Source: Guillardia theta CCMP2712
Lineage: Eukaryota; Cryptophyceae; Pyrenomonadales; Geminigeraceae
DNA: 64,000 nt
Assembly (NCBI RefSeq): GCF_000315625.1
Contig: NW_005434622.1
Location: 138,883 to 202,882, forward strand
Direction of reading: 5' to 3'
Shown here: piece by piece, positions 29,602-40,500 of the stretch
How positions within the stretch are numbered: position 1 is the first letter of the stretch
Layout of the letters: the number at the start of each line of letters is the position of its first letter
Position numbers and translations under genes: made by a program
The notes under the pieces: generated by a model
Seen by the model: only the letters and a program-made list of their open reading frames with translations
Told to the model about the DNA's origin: nothing
Databases searched by the model: none

Positions 29602-30532
29602 CTAAGTCTTGCAAGCGCGGGCCTTGCTTTCGAGGATCAGCTCGCCCAATGGTGCTATTTTGATATCGAAGACATCGAGATGCCTCTTGAACTTCTTGCA
29701 CACTTCCCTGAAGAATCGCTTTTCCACCTTGCTGGCGTTCTTGTCCAAGTACACGAAGTTCCCCGGTGGCCAACGGAAGATATCAGCACCTGGCAGGTTC
29801 CCATGCAAATGACCGGTCGTAGTGAAATCAGGCAGCTCCATATCCTCGTTGAGCTCCAGCCTTCTCCACATCTCACGGCGAAGATCTTGAGACTGCAACA
29901 TCCTGTATATTCTCTCCATCGGCAGCGATTCATAGTCCAGAAGACCCCAGCCCTCTCGAGGCACGTTGGAAGCGTCAAACAGACGACTTATCTCCTCGTC
30001 GCTCAAGTTCACATTGCATGCCACTCGATCGAACAGGTCTTGAAGTAGACGTCTGATCGCAGAGGTACATCGGTTAGTATCCCCAAATCAAGCCCGGTGC
30101 AGTCATGTACCTTTGGGTAGGATACGAGAGTATATACTTGAAGTAGCTCTCTTCATTCTGTATTTTGTTTCGAAGCTCCAGCTCATGAGCTTGCTTTGCC
30201 TTCTTCATAAGAACATTGTTGTTGTCTTTGTAATAGCGCAGCTGAGTCTCTACCAGCTCCAGCTCCGTCTGCTTCTGCAACATCCAGAATGCAACTTCAG
30301 TTACTTTCTCGCTGTTGCTCCCCAGCATCTTCTGAGCTCGGGCAAGAAACGGGTCGGAAGGCTCTTTGGGGCTCTCAGGGTCGGCAGTAGCAGAGCTGGG
30401 TGCAGCCGTATCGCTTGAGCCTGTGGTCATCAAGCGATGCCGCAAGCTGCGAGGACGCGTCCGGGAGGCCATGGCGACTTTCAGGAGATGAGCAGCACAT
30501 GCTCTTACGGGGACGCCGCTAGCTACCAGCAT
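29602..30532 (-). CDS. Array family protein, unit E
   Basis: Exons 30532-30111 and 30052-29602, intron 58 nt. Starts MLVASGVPVRACAAHLLKVA. Coil type 2 (SNSEKVTEVAFWMLQKQTEL), exon 2 begins type 2 (GWGLLDYESLPMERI, TTGHLHGNLPGADIFRW) but ends type 1 (CKKFKRHLDVFDIKIAPLGE, then ACKT and stop). It is therefore a recombinant between the two versions. It is divergent to unit F, from which it is separated by the 1.3-kb insertion. Confidence 0.7.
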
Positions 30533-30613
30533 GGTCTTCAAGTTCTGAATCCTACCAGGAGGTCGCGCCTTGACGGTTGCAAGCGATTACAGGTGCGGTT
30601 GGTCCAGGGTAGT

Positions 30614-31920
30614 AGGTGGGTCCGGTACAGTATACTGTTAACAGTTAACCGTTTTGCAACGGTTTTCATCTTCCTGTCCGCGATATACACCGTAAAGTGC
30701 ACTTTCTCAGTGCATCACGTTGAAAGGTTTCACGTGTGCACATCTATCGTCAGGCATTGCTCAACATGCGGTGGCAATCGCAGCTTACATGTGCTTGGCT
30801 TGTCCAAGATACAGGAAGATTGTAAGAACTCGGATAAGTTCTTGGAGACGGCGAGAAGTTCAGGGTATTGCGTCTCATCGGTGGACGAAGCTCAGCGAGA
30901 TAGATGGAAGTGGATTTTGACATAGGTCTGGAATTAGGGAATCGACGAGCCTGAGGGTCAGGCATAAAGAAGGGGTTAGGTGGACATGTCCTAGCGCGCA
31001 ATTCTGCATTGAGGTGGAGAGCAAGGGGTGAAGGGAAGGTGTTGGCTGTGAATAAAAGAGGTTTGGTGGAGTTGAGTGTTTGATCAGAGAGATCTTCTCG
31101 AGGTGTGGGAAGGTTGTACAGCTGTACAGAGGTTGGAGATACACGTGTGAGGAGACAATCTCAGGTGTACTGAGACACTTTGTCGGTGGTGGTTGGAATT
31201 AGTTTGGTCTGGCCAGTGAGGTGGAGGTTGATTCGATTACAAAGAGAAAATTTTCTCTTTGTTCTCAGTTCTCATTTTTTTTACTGTTGTTGCGCAACTG
31301 TGATTTACAGTACGGTCTGAACTGGAACAAAGAGTAAGTTCGGTTCATTGTTGCTATTTGAGTCGGTGATTCGATTGTTTGGAATCGTTGTTTGGAAGTT
31401 GGATTCGATTTCTTCTTCTGACCTGGAGGTACTTCGTTCGTGAAACGGGTTTGAAGTGGGATCGGATTCCTGATTACAGTCAAGTCTACAATTCGCTGGC
31501 TGAGAGAGGAATTCGAGCAGTCAGTACTATCCACAGAACTTTGCTCAAACAGAGTGCTTTGCCTATCGAGAAATGGGAATTTTCTGTTATGACTGCAGGC
31601 TACGTACCTGTACAACGCACTCCCGAGTTTCAGGAATTTTGGCAATCTTTCTCCTTATACAATCTATAATGGAGATGTTTTCGACTTCAAATCTGTGAAG
31701 ACCTTCGGGTGTATGACATTCTTCAAGAATAATGTACGCAGTTCGAAGATTGAAGACCAACTTCTCAACAGTTCCGAAAAAGAAATTTTGTGGTACAAAT
31801 TTAGTGGGTTTTCGTAACTGTGATTCCTATACATTAAGTTAATTTTGATGCGTCCTTTCAAATCTCGCCTAATTTGAAACCGAAAGAATTAACTGTTAAA
31901 ACAGTATACCGGACCCACCT
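30614..31920. mobile_element. TIR-bounded insertion (about 1.3 kb)
   Basis: The ends are inverted repeats: AGGTGGGTCCGGTACAGTAT at 30614 and, reversed, AGGTGGGTCCGGTATACTGT at 31920. Both are followed by a TTAACAGTTAA-like stretch. AGT lies directly outside both ends and could be a 3-bp target duplication. The insertion splits the head-to-head spacer of units E and F; without it the flanks line up like those of A and B. The interior is AT-rich and holds a copia-integrase remnant but no intact transposase frame. Alternatively the arms could belong to the palindrome of the array itself, although units A and B lack them. Confidence 0.5.
31379..31815 (+). pseudogene. Ty1/copia integrase C-terminal remnant
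   Basis: Frame 1 reads LAERGIRAVSTIHRTLLKQS then ALPIEKWEFSVMTAGYVPVQ RTP. This resembles the copia pol stretch of the form AE[RK]xNRT-LxxSxLPxxxW-xxAxxTAxYxxNRTP. In the next frame from about 31670 YNGDVFDFKSVKTFGCMTFF continues as the PD(x)SxLRxFGC segment, then KIEDQLLNSSEKEILWYKF like the KLxxRxxxxIFVGY end. A frameshift between the halves and missing flanking domains show it is dead. AT-rich codon use differs from the host genes. Confidence 0.5.
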
Positions 31921-32086
31921 AGTCTTTATTAGTACCATTGTAGTAAACCCTTTTTAATGGTACTGTCAACATCCAATTATTCAATGCCGATACCACCCTG
32001 GACCTACCCCACCTGTAATCGCTTGCATCTACCCCTACCGTACCGTCAAGGCGCGACCTCCTGGTAGGATTCAGAACTTGAAGACC

Positions 32087-33014
32087 ATGCTGGTAGCTAG
32101 CGGCGTCCCCGTAAGAGCATGTGCTGCTCATCTCCTGAAAGTCGCCATGGCCTCCCGGACGCGTCCTCGCAGCTTGCGGCATCGCTTGATGACCACAGGC
32201 TCAAGCGATACGGCTGCACCCAGCTCTGCTACTGCCGACCCTGAGAGCCCCAAAGAGCCTTCCGACCCGTTTCTTGCCCGAGCTCAGAAGATGCTGGGGA
32301 CCCAGAGCTTTGCGCCCTATGAAGTTGCATTCTGGATGCTACAGAAGGATAGGAAGAAGCAGCTGGTAGAGCTTGAGCTGCACGATGAGAAAAAGGATTT
32401 GGCTTCTTCAATCAAGATTGAAAAACAGTTCCTTGAGAGACAGCTCCGAAACGAACTTGAGAAAGAAGAGAGCTACTTCAAGTATATACTCTCGTATCCT
32501 ACCCAAAGGTACATGACTGCACCGGGCTTGATTTGGGGATACTAATCAATGTACCTCTGCGATCAGATGTCTACTTCAAGACCTGTTCCAGCAAGTAGCA
32601 TGCAATGTGAACTTGAGCGACGAGGAGATAAGTCGTCTGTTTGACGCTTCCAACGTGCCTCGAGAGGGCTGGTATCGGCTGGAGAAAGAATCGCTGCCGA
32701 TGGAGGGAATATACAGGATGTTGCAGTCTCAAGATCTTCGCCGTGAGATGTGGAGAAGGCTGGAGCTCAACGAGGATATGGAGCTGCCTGATTTCACTAC
32801 GACTATACATCTCTACAAGAGCCTGCCGACTGATATCTTCCGTTGGCCACTGGGGAACTTCGTGTACTTGGACAAGAGCGCCAGCAAGGTGGAAAAGCGA
32901 TTCTTCAGGGAAGTGTGCAAGAAGTTCAAGAGGCATCTCGATGTCTTCGATATCAAAATAGCACCATTGGGCGAGCTGATCCTCGAAAGCAAGGCCCGCG
33001 CTTGCAAGACTTAG
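32087..33014 (+). CDS. Array family protein, unit F
   Basis: Exons 32087-32508 and 32567-33014, intron 58 nt. The N-terminus is identical to unit E (MLVASGVPVRACAAHLLKVA). It has coil type 1 (QKDRKKQLVELELHDEKKDL, FLERQLRNELEKEESYFKYI) and exon 2 type 1 (WYRLEKESLPMEGIYRML, TTIHLYKSLPTDIFRWPLGN, CKKFKRHLDVFDIKIAPLGE), with stop TAG 33012-33014. A 3' flank shared with B and D follows to about 33175. Confidence 0.72.
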
Positions 33015-33444
33015 CAAGACGCAGAGAAGCGACTTGGCGGTCAAGCTCAGGACAAGAAGCCTGAGTAGACGACTCGAAGGAAGAGTGATAGGTTAGTAAT
33101 GAAGGAGATGAGGCTTTGAAACTGATACCCCCACAATCTGACAAGCACCTCCTGTAATATTCTCACACGGCTTGCATGAAGCGCGTCACTTGTCAGTCTT
33201 GCATCAGTCCTTGTAGACTTGGTCATTCTCGTTGCTGGGTCCTCGATTATCGCATTTCTCAGCTTGCCAACACATGCAGAGGAGTTTTGGTCGGGAGTCT
33301 GTCCAAGTGCTCTTTGGTTAGCTTGGGTATGTGTTCTGGATTATCCCCAAGAGTAGCCCAAGGATAGAGCTCGCTCCTCCTTGAGCTATCATAGTATCGT
33401 GATGATGTGCGCTGCGTCGAGACATTGACAAGCGAGGCCCGGCC

Positions 33445-35350
33445 CTAGAGAGCTTGCAGCGCTTGTGCGTGTCCCCCAAACTCAACTGATAACTTCACCT
33501 CACTGCGTGCACGACCATCTCCCGCGCCATGCCAGCGATGTCGCTGTGGCCGCCGCCGAAGGAATGAGACGCATACCCGGACCGCACCTGCGATGATGGA
33601 AGCGATGGACAGGGAGGCCTTGAGCTGACGAAAGATCCTGGACCGGATGCGTTTGCAAGTCGGATCACCTGAGACATCTTGCGAGGCCGAGAGACCATCC
33701 AGCGCTGCCGTTTCCTCGTTCGCCGAGCGATCCGCCAGCCACCACAGAAAGCGCAACGCATCGTCCTGCAAGAGTCCATCAGTGCTGGCGATGATGGGAA
33801 GAAAGGCCTGTGGCGGGACGTCAGTGCAGAGCATGTGCGTGACGATGCCCTCGGATCTTCCTGTGTGCTGCTGCTTGCAATTTATTTCGAGCCTGGTCCG
33901 GTATCCCATCATTGTCAAAAACATGTGACATGCTGAAGTCCAGGATTAACCCATGCCATCGGCCTCCAGTACCCTGCAATTGCGCAAGCTCAAATTCCCC
34001 TACGTGATGATCTTCAGGGCCATGCTGGGAAATGTTCCGCCTGGTGCCGGGAACGCCTTGCACGTGGACGCGGCATCTCACTCCGGAATCTTTGATTAGG
34101 GTACTGAGGGCGGCATCGCACTTCTCATGCGCATCCGTCCATAACGAGCTGCGGTGCCTGCAGGTTGCCATGTGTGTGGTCCCCCCAGGATGGTGGAGAT
34201 GATGGTGGCATTTATCGCAGTGCGGCGGGAGGTCAACCGGCAATCCATGCAGAAACTTGTCCGCGGCAGCCACCAAGCTGATGGGCTGCTGCTCAAAGAT
34301 CCCAAGGTTTGTACTTTCCATAATTGATTGCCAGATCGTGCGCTGAGGGATAAACTGAGACAGAAGTGCATCAACCGGGGGGCCTGGTACTCGAAGGGGA
34401 GTAGAGAAGCTGCAGTGGTGTGCCAACAAAGATCGCTGGCGCTCAGAAAGGTAAGCTCGAATACTGCAGAACCGAGGAAACTCCATGAGGGATTGTGCCG
34501 TGAGCTCCCGCTGGGCTGGGATGAAAAGCACACTGCCCGACGTCCCGAATAAATCAGGCGAGAGGATCCAGTTGTTGTCGCACGCATGATGAAGCTCCGC
34601 CGAGGAGTTGTACTCGGAGATTCCCTGCTCCATCAAGTGCCTGTGAGTGTCCAAGAAGGCAGCCAGCATGGGGATCACATCCGCCGCGTCCGCTTGCTGT
34701 GGTTGTCGGATTCGAAGTTCAGGTAACGAAGATGGCAATGTCTCCCGCCCATTGGACAAACTTGGCAGTGGCGACCCTCCTGCGGGGTGAACCCATCCCC
34801 TCCAGCACTGTAAGGCAACTCAGCGAGTTAGTGACGTTTGAAGTAGGCAAACTGAAGGTCAGACGGAGGGTTGCCAGGGGCGGGTTGGAGGTCGGATAAA
34901 CTCTCCTGAGCCTGTTGCTGTGGCCATTGAAACACCTTCCCAAGAAGACAGAGGTTCCGGCGCGACGTCAAAGCGCTTGCACTGAGCAGCTGTCAAGGCC
35001 GGGGGGATTCCAAGCAAAATGTATTGGAGGGTGGGAACGTGGGTTGTCTTCAAAAAGCTGCTTGAGACCCAACGCAATGAAACTGTTCCAACTGGGTCAA
35101 TTCAGCGTTGAGGGCATTCACCTTTGCAGTGATAAACTCTTGCTGAAAGGACTCTGTGACTGAGACCATATCGGGATACCTCCAAAGGATCATCCCCTAG
35201 CCTCGGAAGGCAAACTACTGCAAGCCCTGGTACCTACTGCAAATATGCTCTTGGATTGCCCGTTGCTGACTAGATGGAAGTTGGCACTAGGATGAGGAAA
35301 ATATCTGCGAATCTCTGGGTTGGATCTCCAATCCCAGCTCTTGTTTCAAC
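33445..35350 (-). pseudogene. Decayed non-LTR retroelement, 3' part of pol
   Basis: The minus frame from about 34740 downwards reads FLDTHRHLMEQGISEYNSSA, PPVDALLSQFIPQRTIWQSI, a His/Cys motif PPHCDKCHHHLHHPGGTTHM, the stretch TDAHEKCDAALSTLIKDSGV and GLILDFSMSHVFDNDG. After a frameshift near 33850 it continues FLPIIASTDGLLQDDALRFL and RSRIFRQLKASLSIASIIAG. The order of a zinc-knuckle-like motif, a 'H/DxxCxxAL' helix, an LxxDxS strand, then an FxPxxxSTxG and RxxxFRxLKxSLS tail is what one sees after the reverse transcriptase in many non-LTR elements. Upstream sequence to about 35.35 kb is more decayed (YILLGIPPALTAAQCKRFDV). No reverse-transcriptase catalytic core is visible. Confidence 0.5.
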
Positions 35351-35460
35351 GTACGGTATCAACAAGAGACGCAGTGGCTTGTGCGGCAACAACGAGCTTC
35401 CCAACCTTAAACAACAGCCATGTTAACCGCATAGGCCGGGAAGACACAGTCTCGAAACAC

Positions 35461-35829
35461 AGCGAAGATCTTGAGACTGCAACATCCTGTATATTCCCTC
35501 CATCGGCAGCGATTCTTTCTCCAGCCGATACCAGCCCTCTCGAGGCACGTTGGAAGCGTCAAACAGACGACTTATCTCCTCGTCGCTCAAGTTCACATTG
35601 CATGCTACTTGCTGGAACAGGTCTTGAAGTAGACATCTGATCGCAGAGGTACATTGATTAGTATCCCCAAATCAAGCCCGGTGCAGTCATGTACCTTTGG
35701 GTAGGATACGAGAGTATATACTTGAAGTAGCTCTCTTCTTTCTCAAGTTCGTTTCGGAGCTGTCTCTCAAGGAACTGTTTTTCAATCTTGATTGAAGAAG
35801 CCAAATCCTTTTTCTCATCGTGCAGCTCA
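35461..35829 (-). pseudogene. Array family fragment, unit G
   Basis: Contains the last part of exon 1 (type 1 coil, from about HDEKKDLASS), the intron and the first half of exon 2 (to about RRE of the DLRRE segment). It is truncated at both ends and joined to unrelated sequence. The MEGIYRM variant is shared only with unit F, so it derives from an F-like copy. Confidence 0.85.
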
Positions 35830-37537
35830 GTCGTGACTGATCCATGAGCGACTTTCTGCCTGGGGATCCCTGTGACTCGGCTACATCACCGTGACTGTGA
35901 CATGGGGATGGTGCGATGCTCGATGCTGATGTTCGATCGTCAGCCTAGTATCATCAGAGCGTCAGCCTGTCATGAAGTTCAGTATTCAGAATAAATTTCC
36001 CTGATTAAATTCTTCTTTCAGTGAGCCCTCCCTGACTGTCATCAATCACATGATGTATCTCAAATGACCTCCTGCTGTCTGGATTTTTTTGCGATGCCGC
36101 CAATCATGAGCATCGACGACTCGTTACAAGGGAGTCTCCTGTGACTTCGCAGCATCCGTCTCCCTCCCTGACGAGGTACAGGGAGCCACATTGATCAGGT
36201 TCTGCTGGGCATTGTTGCTCGTCCTGACATTGTTCCAGGCGTTCTGCGACGTCGTGGCAGGCCAGCGGATCGATTGGACCTGGATTTTCAGCCTGGCACA
36301 GGTTGCCGCTACTGCTGCGAAGAAGGGATGGAAAACACCAACGGTATCTTCTGCGTTGCGTTGCTGGAGTTGACTGCTATCTGTGTGTACTGGTCGGAGC
36401 TCAGTGAATCATCCCGGAGCTGCCTGGCACCGTCGGCACGTTCTTGCTTGAAAGGTAGGGTACGATAGTGCAGGTGATCTGTGCCCCAACCCCCTCGATG
36501 TCCAGACATTCGCACCCCAGAATGCTAGGCTGGTCGTCAGGTCCCCCGCCGTTTCAGACTCCGGAAGCTGGCTGTACTGCACTGCCGCTACGCATACATG
36601 CCGGAGCCACCGTAGCTCACAGTCCGGGGCTGAACATGGTCTGTAGGATCACAAGCCCCGGCCCAGTGAAGGTGGTACTCGTTGATTCCTTTTACTCAAA
36701 GTTAAGTTAAAAATCAGTACGAGGATAATCAAGCAGAGTTTCAATTCAAGTTCGAAATCGTTGTCCTCCCACCCCCTGTTTCTCCCACCCTTGTTGTGTA
36801 GACCCCCACCCCCAAGATTATATGGGTGTAGGGGAATCACCCCTCCTCATCCCCGGGACAAGTCACAGAGCCCTAGTATGGTACCAAAAACACCCCCACC
36901 CCTAGGTGATCCTTCTAATAATGCAGGTAGAAAAGAACCCCTTACCCCCCATATTATGCAGGCAAATATCCACCACCCCTCCCTACAGCTTTACTACCTG
37001 CCCTTTTGGAACTGGTTGGAACCACTGCACAATTTTGAATTTAACCCCAAAAGATGTAGGTGGTGGTGATAGAGGCGATGATGAAGATGAAGATGAAGAT
37101 GAAGATGAAGATGAAGATGAAGATGAAGATGAAGATGAAGATGAAGATGAAGATGAAGATGAAGATGATAAGAGAGAAGGATGCTTCTGTTGAATGGGCA
37201 AGATGATAAGAGAGAAGGAGGCAGAGAAGACAAAGTACAACTGACCGATAGTAAGAATGGGGTTGGTAACCAGCAGAGATAACTGAGAAAAAAAGTGAAG
37301 TTGTAAACAAGTCAACGTGTGATATTCTGGGAGTAAATGATGTAGGTTGCAGTAGGAAGAAGATCTTGTACCAACTTGAATGGGCACATGGGAGAACAAC
37401 GAACCTAGATAGTCTGTCAACAGTTGTTGTGGCAAATCAATCACGAGGAAGGCTCCAACATTAGACAAACACAGCGATTGCATTTCATAAAGACTCAACA
37501 TGTTGCAATCGTGTCGTGACGTTCTGTCTACAGCGCC
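35830..37537. other. Intergenic region, no firm gene
   Basis: 35840-36190 shows no gene; the stretch GTGACTGATC...CATCACCGTGACTGTGACAT contains repeated GTGACT words. A plus-strand frame at 36202-36330 encodes a hydrophobic stretch (CWALLLVLTLFQAFCDVVAG) that looks like a secretory signal. A second frame there gives CRYCCEEGMENTNGIFC. Neither has a start codon or a closed splice chain. 36770-36960 is a C-rich block like those at 18.2, 45.6 and 57.6 kb. Confidence 0.4.
37078..37167. repeat. GATGAA hexanucleotide microsatellite
   Basis: About 15 copies of a 6-bp unit in intergenic DNA. The Asp-Glu and poly-Ser frames across it are artefacts of the repeat. Confidence 0.95.
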
Positions 37538-40500
37538 ATGGTGGTTGATGTGGCCTTGAGACTGGCTGTCGAGGAGTCTCTAGCAGCATACGCCACCTCT
37601 AACGCAGTCTTTCTGGCTGAGCGGCTTGTCGCCTGTTCTTCATCGCCGGAAACCAAATATTTGCTAGCTACAGCATACCATGCAGCTGGCGAAACCCACA
37701 GAGCGTTTGCGGTGTTGTCTCCGGCGACAACAGCCAAGAACAGGTGAAACAAGAACCTTCATTCTACTAACTAACACGCACGTGCGTCTGGGGCAGATTC
37801 CTGCTGGCTGTTTGTGCATTCAAGCTGGGCAAGTTCAAAGAGGCTGAAAATGCTCTCACCGGATGTCAATTCGGCTCTGACGGGTCGCCGAATGAAGCTT
37901 ACGCGCAACTGCTGCTCGGTCAGATCTGTCGGTATGAGACAAGAGCTCAGCAGCGAATCTTCGATGTGACGTTGTACTAGGGCTTCAAACCGCAACACTC
38001 AGGCTATCGATCACTTCCAAAAAGTGCGATCGCGACATTGACTGCTGCTCTTTGTTCACCCGTCGTGCCGCAGGCCCTCATGCTACAGCCAACCCTGTGG
38101 GTGGCATGGGACAACCTCTGCCAGCTAGGATACGACGAGGACCCCAGCACTCTGTTCCACGAGGAGGCGATTCTCCTGCAGTTCCAGCAGGTGAGGGTGC
38201 GACTGGAGCTGGCCAGACCTCTGAGAGAGCAGCAGATGAGGAGCAGCTTGTCGACCCCAGCTGTCAAGCCTCAATCTCAACCGTCAGGCCTCAGCCTTGA
38301 GATGCCCGAGGCCGCAACCCCGATGAGTATGAGCAATGCCAACACGAGCATCAGCGTACATCCTTCTACTCCTGGATCCAACGGTACGAGCTCCCTCCCT
38401 CCTCCAACCCTGTGCTGTTGTGCTCGCACGTTGCTTCCTGGTGGCCTTGTTGCTGGTCTTACTGTACAGGAACAGCAGGCGGCATGAGCACGGTAACGCC
38501 AATCACGCCGTGGGCGAGCTCGAATCCACAGACGGTAAGGCTGGAATGAAAGGACAAGGATGATGATGAGGAGGAAGAGGAGGAGGAGGGGCGGGTAAAG
38601 ACGCTGAAACGAATTCCGAAGGGATCCACTCCTGTATCGGCTCCCACCAACACGAGTGCTCTCGCTGCCAACTTCGCGACTCCTGTACAGACTCATGTGA
38701 TGTCGAGCCTCCATACCAAGTTCAGCATGACTGACGATGTGGTCAGATGGACTTCACTCCAGACTCCTCCCTTACCCCTACAGGGAGCGGCCCCCCTCCT
38801 CTCCTCTCCAAGGTGACTCAAGGGCTGGTCTTCCAACTCCGAGACTCACAGTTGACCTCCCCCCTTCCCCCTCCCCCCCTCTTTCTGCTCCTCCTTTGTG
38901 CTAGGTGGCTGCTCCTCCACGGCGACCTCGCAGCGATAGATCAGAAATCCCGCGGGCCCAGAGATCTTCGGCCGTTCGCTCCCTCGATGGTGAAAACACA
39001 GATCCCTCCCTGGTGAGTCCCTGTATGTGTCTTCCTGCTATCTTACCCTTCTTCTCCTCCTCCTTTCAGACTTTGGGGATGGGGTCGAGCTCCGTTCGGC
39101 GATCGACGAGGTCAGCAGCCATGAACTATATGCTGATCCCCGGGCCCATCGGCTTTCCTTCCATCAGCAACAACCACGAGATGATGGACGAAGACCTGCC
39201 TCGCGTCAAGAAGCAGGCGGTCAGAATCTCTCCTGATCTCCTCTCCTCTCCTCTCCTTTCCTCTCTCCTCCCCTCCTCTCCTTCTCTCTCGTCTGACTTT
39301 CTGCCGCACAGCAGATGACCTCGTTCCCCTCCACGAGAGGATCGGTATCCTGCAGCCCCTGCCCTCCTCCTTCCTCCTCATCCTGCCTGCAGGCGGGCTC
39401 CTCTCACTCTAGCAACCAGAACATCACAAGCTGTCAATCTCCCCGACCGGCTGACTCGCTCAGTGCGACCTCGCTGCAGACAACCGATGTTAGCCAACCT
39501 CAGACCCTCCTCTCTCCCCTTGCACATCCTTCACGTCCCTTGCCCTGTTCTTCCTGCGTCGCGCTCTGCTCCCGCCGCATCTTCCCCACCTTCCTTGCAC
39601 TTCCTCACTGAATAGTCTACAGGCCCTGGAGCTCCTGCAGCTGCTCAAGAAGTTTGCACAGGCTTTCCGTCACCTCTCCATGTTGGGAGGGGAGGGGAGG
39701 TAGAGGGAGGCGCTGATGCCCATGGCCAGGTACCGGTCGACTGAGGCCCTCCAAGCTCTCTCCGAGCTGCCCAAGTGCCACTACAACACCGGATGGGTCC
39801 AATGCCAGGTAAGACCTTTTTGGGCTTCAGCTCCCCGGGACGTCCGAACAAGCTGAGCAAATGACTAGGTTGCCATCGCCTACTTCAACATGGCGCAGCA
39901 TCTCAAGGAAAGGAGGGCGTGCTGCCTTGTTCCCCTTGCCTGACTTCCTCTTCCTTTCCTGCAGGCAGAGGAGGCCTTCCGTCGATGTAGACAGCTGGAG
40001 CCGCACAGGTTGCACGCTGAGGCCTGGAAGGAGCGGCGGGAGGTTGATTAGCTCGGCAGGCTCAAGGGGATGGAGATTTACTCCACCGTCCTCTGGTTCC
40101 TCAAGCGCGAGCACGACCTCTGTTACCTCGCACAAGAAATGGTAGCCCTCGACCGTCTTGCCCCACAGGTTTTCCTTCCCCATCCCCTTCTTATACCTCC
40201 TCCCCCCCCCCCCCTCGTTCGCGCGTTTCCCATCCTTGCTCCTGCTCTCCATCAACCAGTTCGAGCTTGCCCTGAGCTAGGTGCGAACAGACTTGGTGTG
40301 TGCTGGGGAACTGCTTCTCTCTGCAGAGAGAGTTCGAGACGGCGATCAAGTTCTTCCACCGGGCGGTGCAGGTAGACCCGTGCTTCACCTACGCCTACAC
40401 GCTAGCCGGACACGAGCATGTGTCCAACGAGGACTTCGACAAGGCGACTAGCGCGTTCAGAGATGCCGTGAGGTATGACGACCGACACTACAACGCCTGG

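Noticed and set aside
36202-36470. Secreted Cys-rich mini-gene
   Set aside because: The hydrophobic stretch and the Cys cluster are in different frames. There is no ATG, and no intron joining them could be found.
36983-37501. Long Ser-rich minus-strand frame
   Set aside because: Its bulk is the GATGAA microsatellite read in antisense. No splice signals or conserved residues flank it.
40040-40060. Premature stop in CDC27
   Set aside because: The TAG lies in a short intron. Splicing AG|GTTGCACG...CGGCAG|G joins EPHR to LKGMEIYSTVLW in frame, as in other CDC27 proteins.
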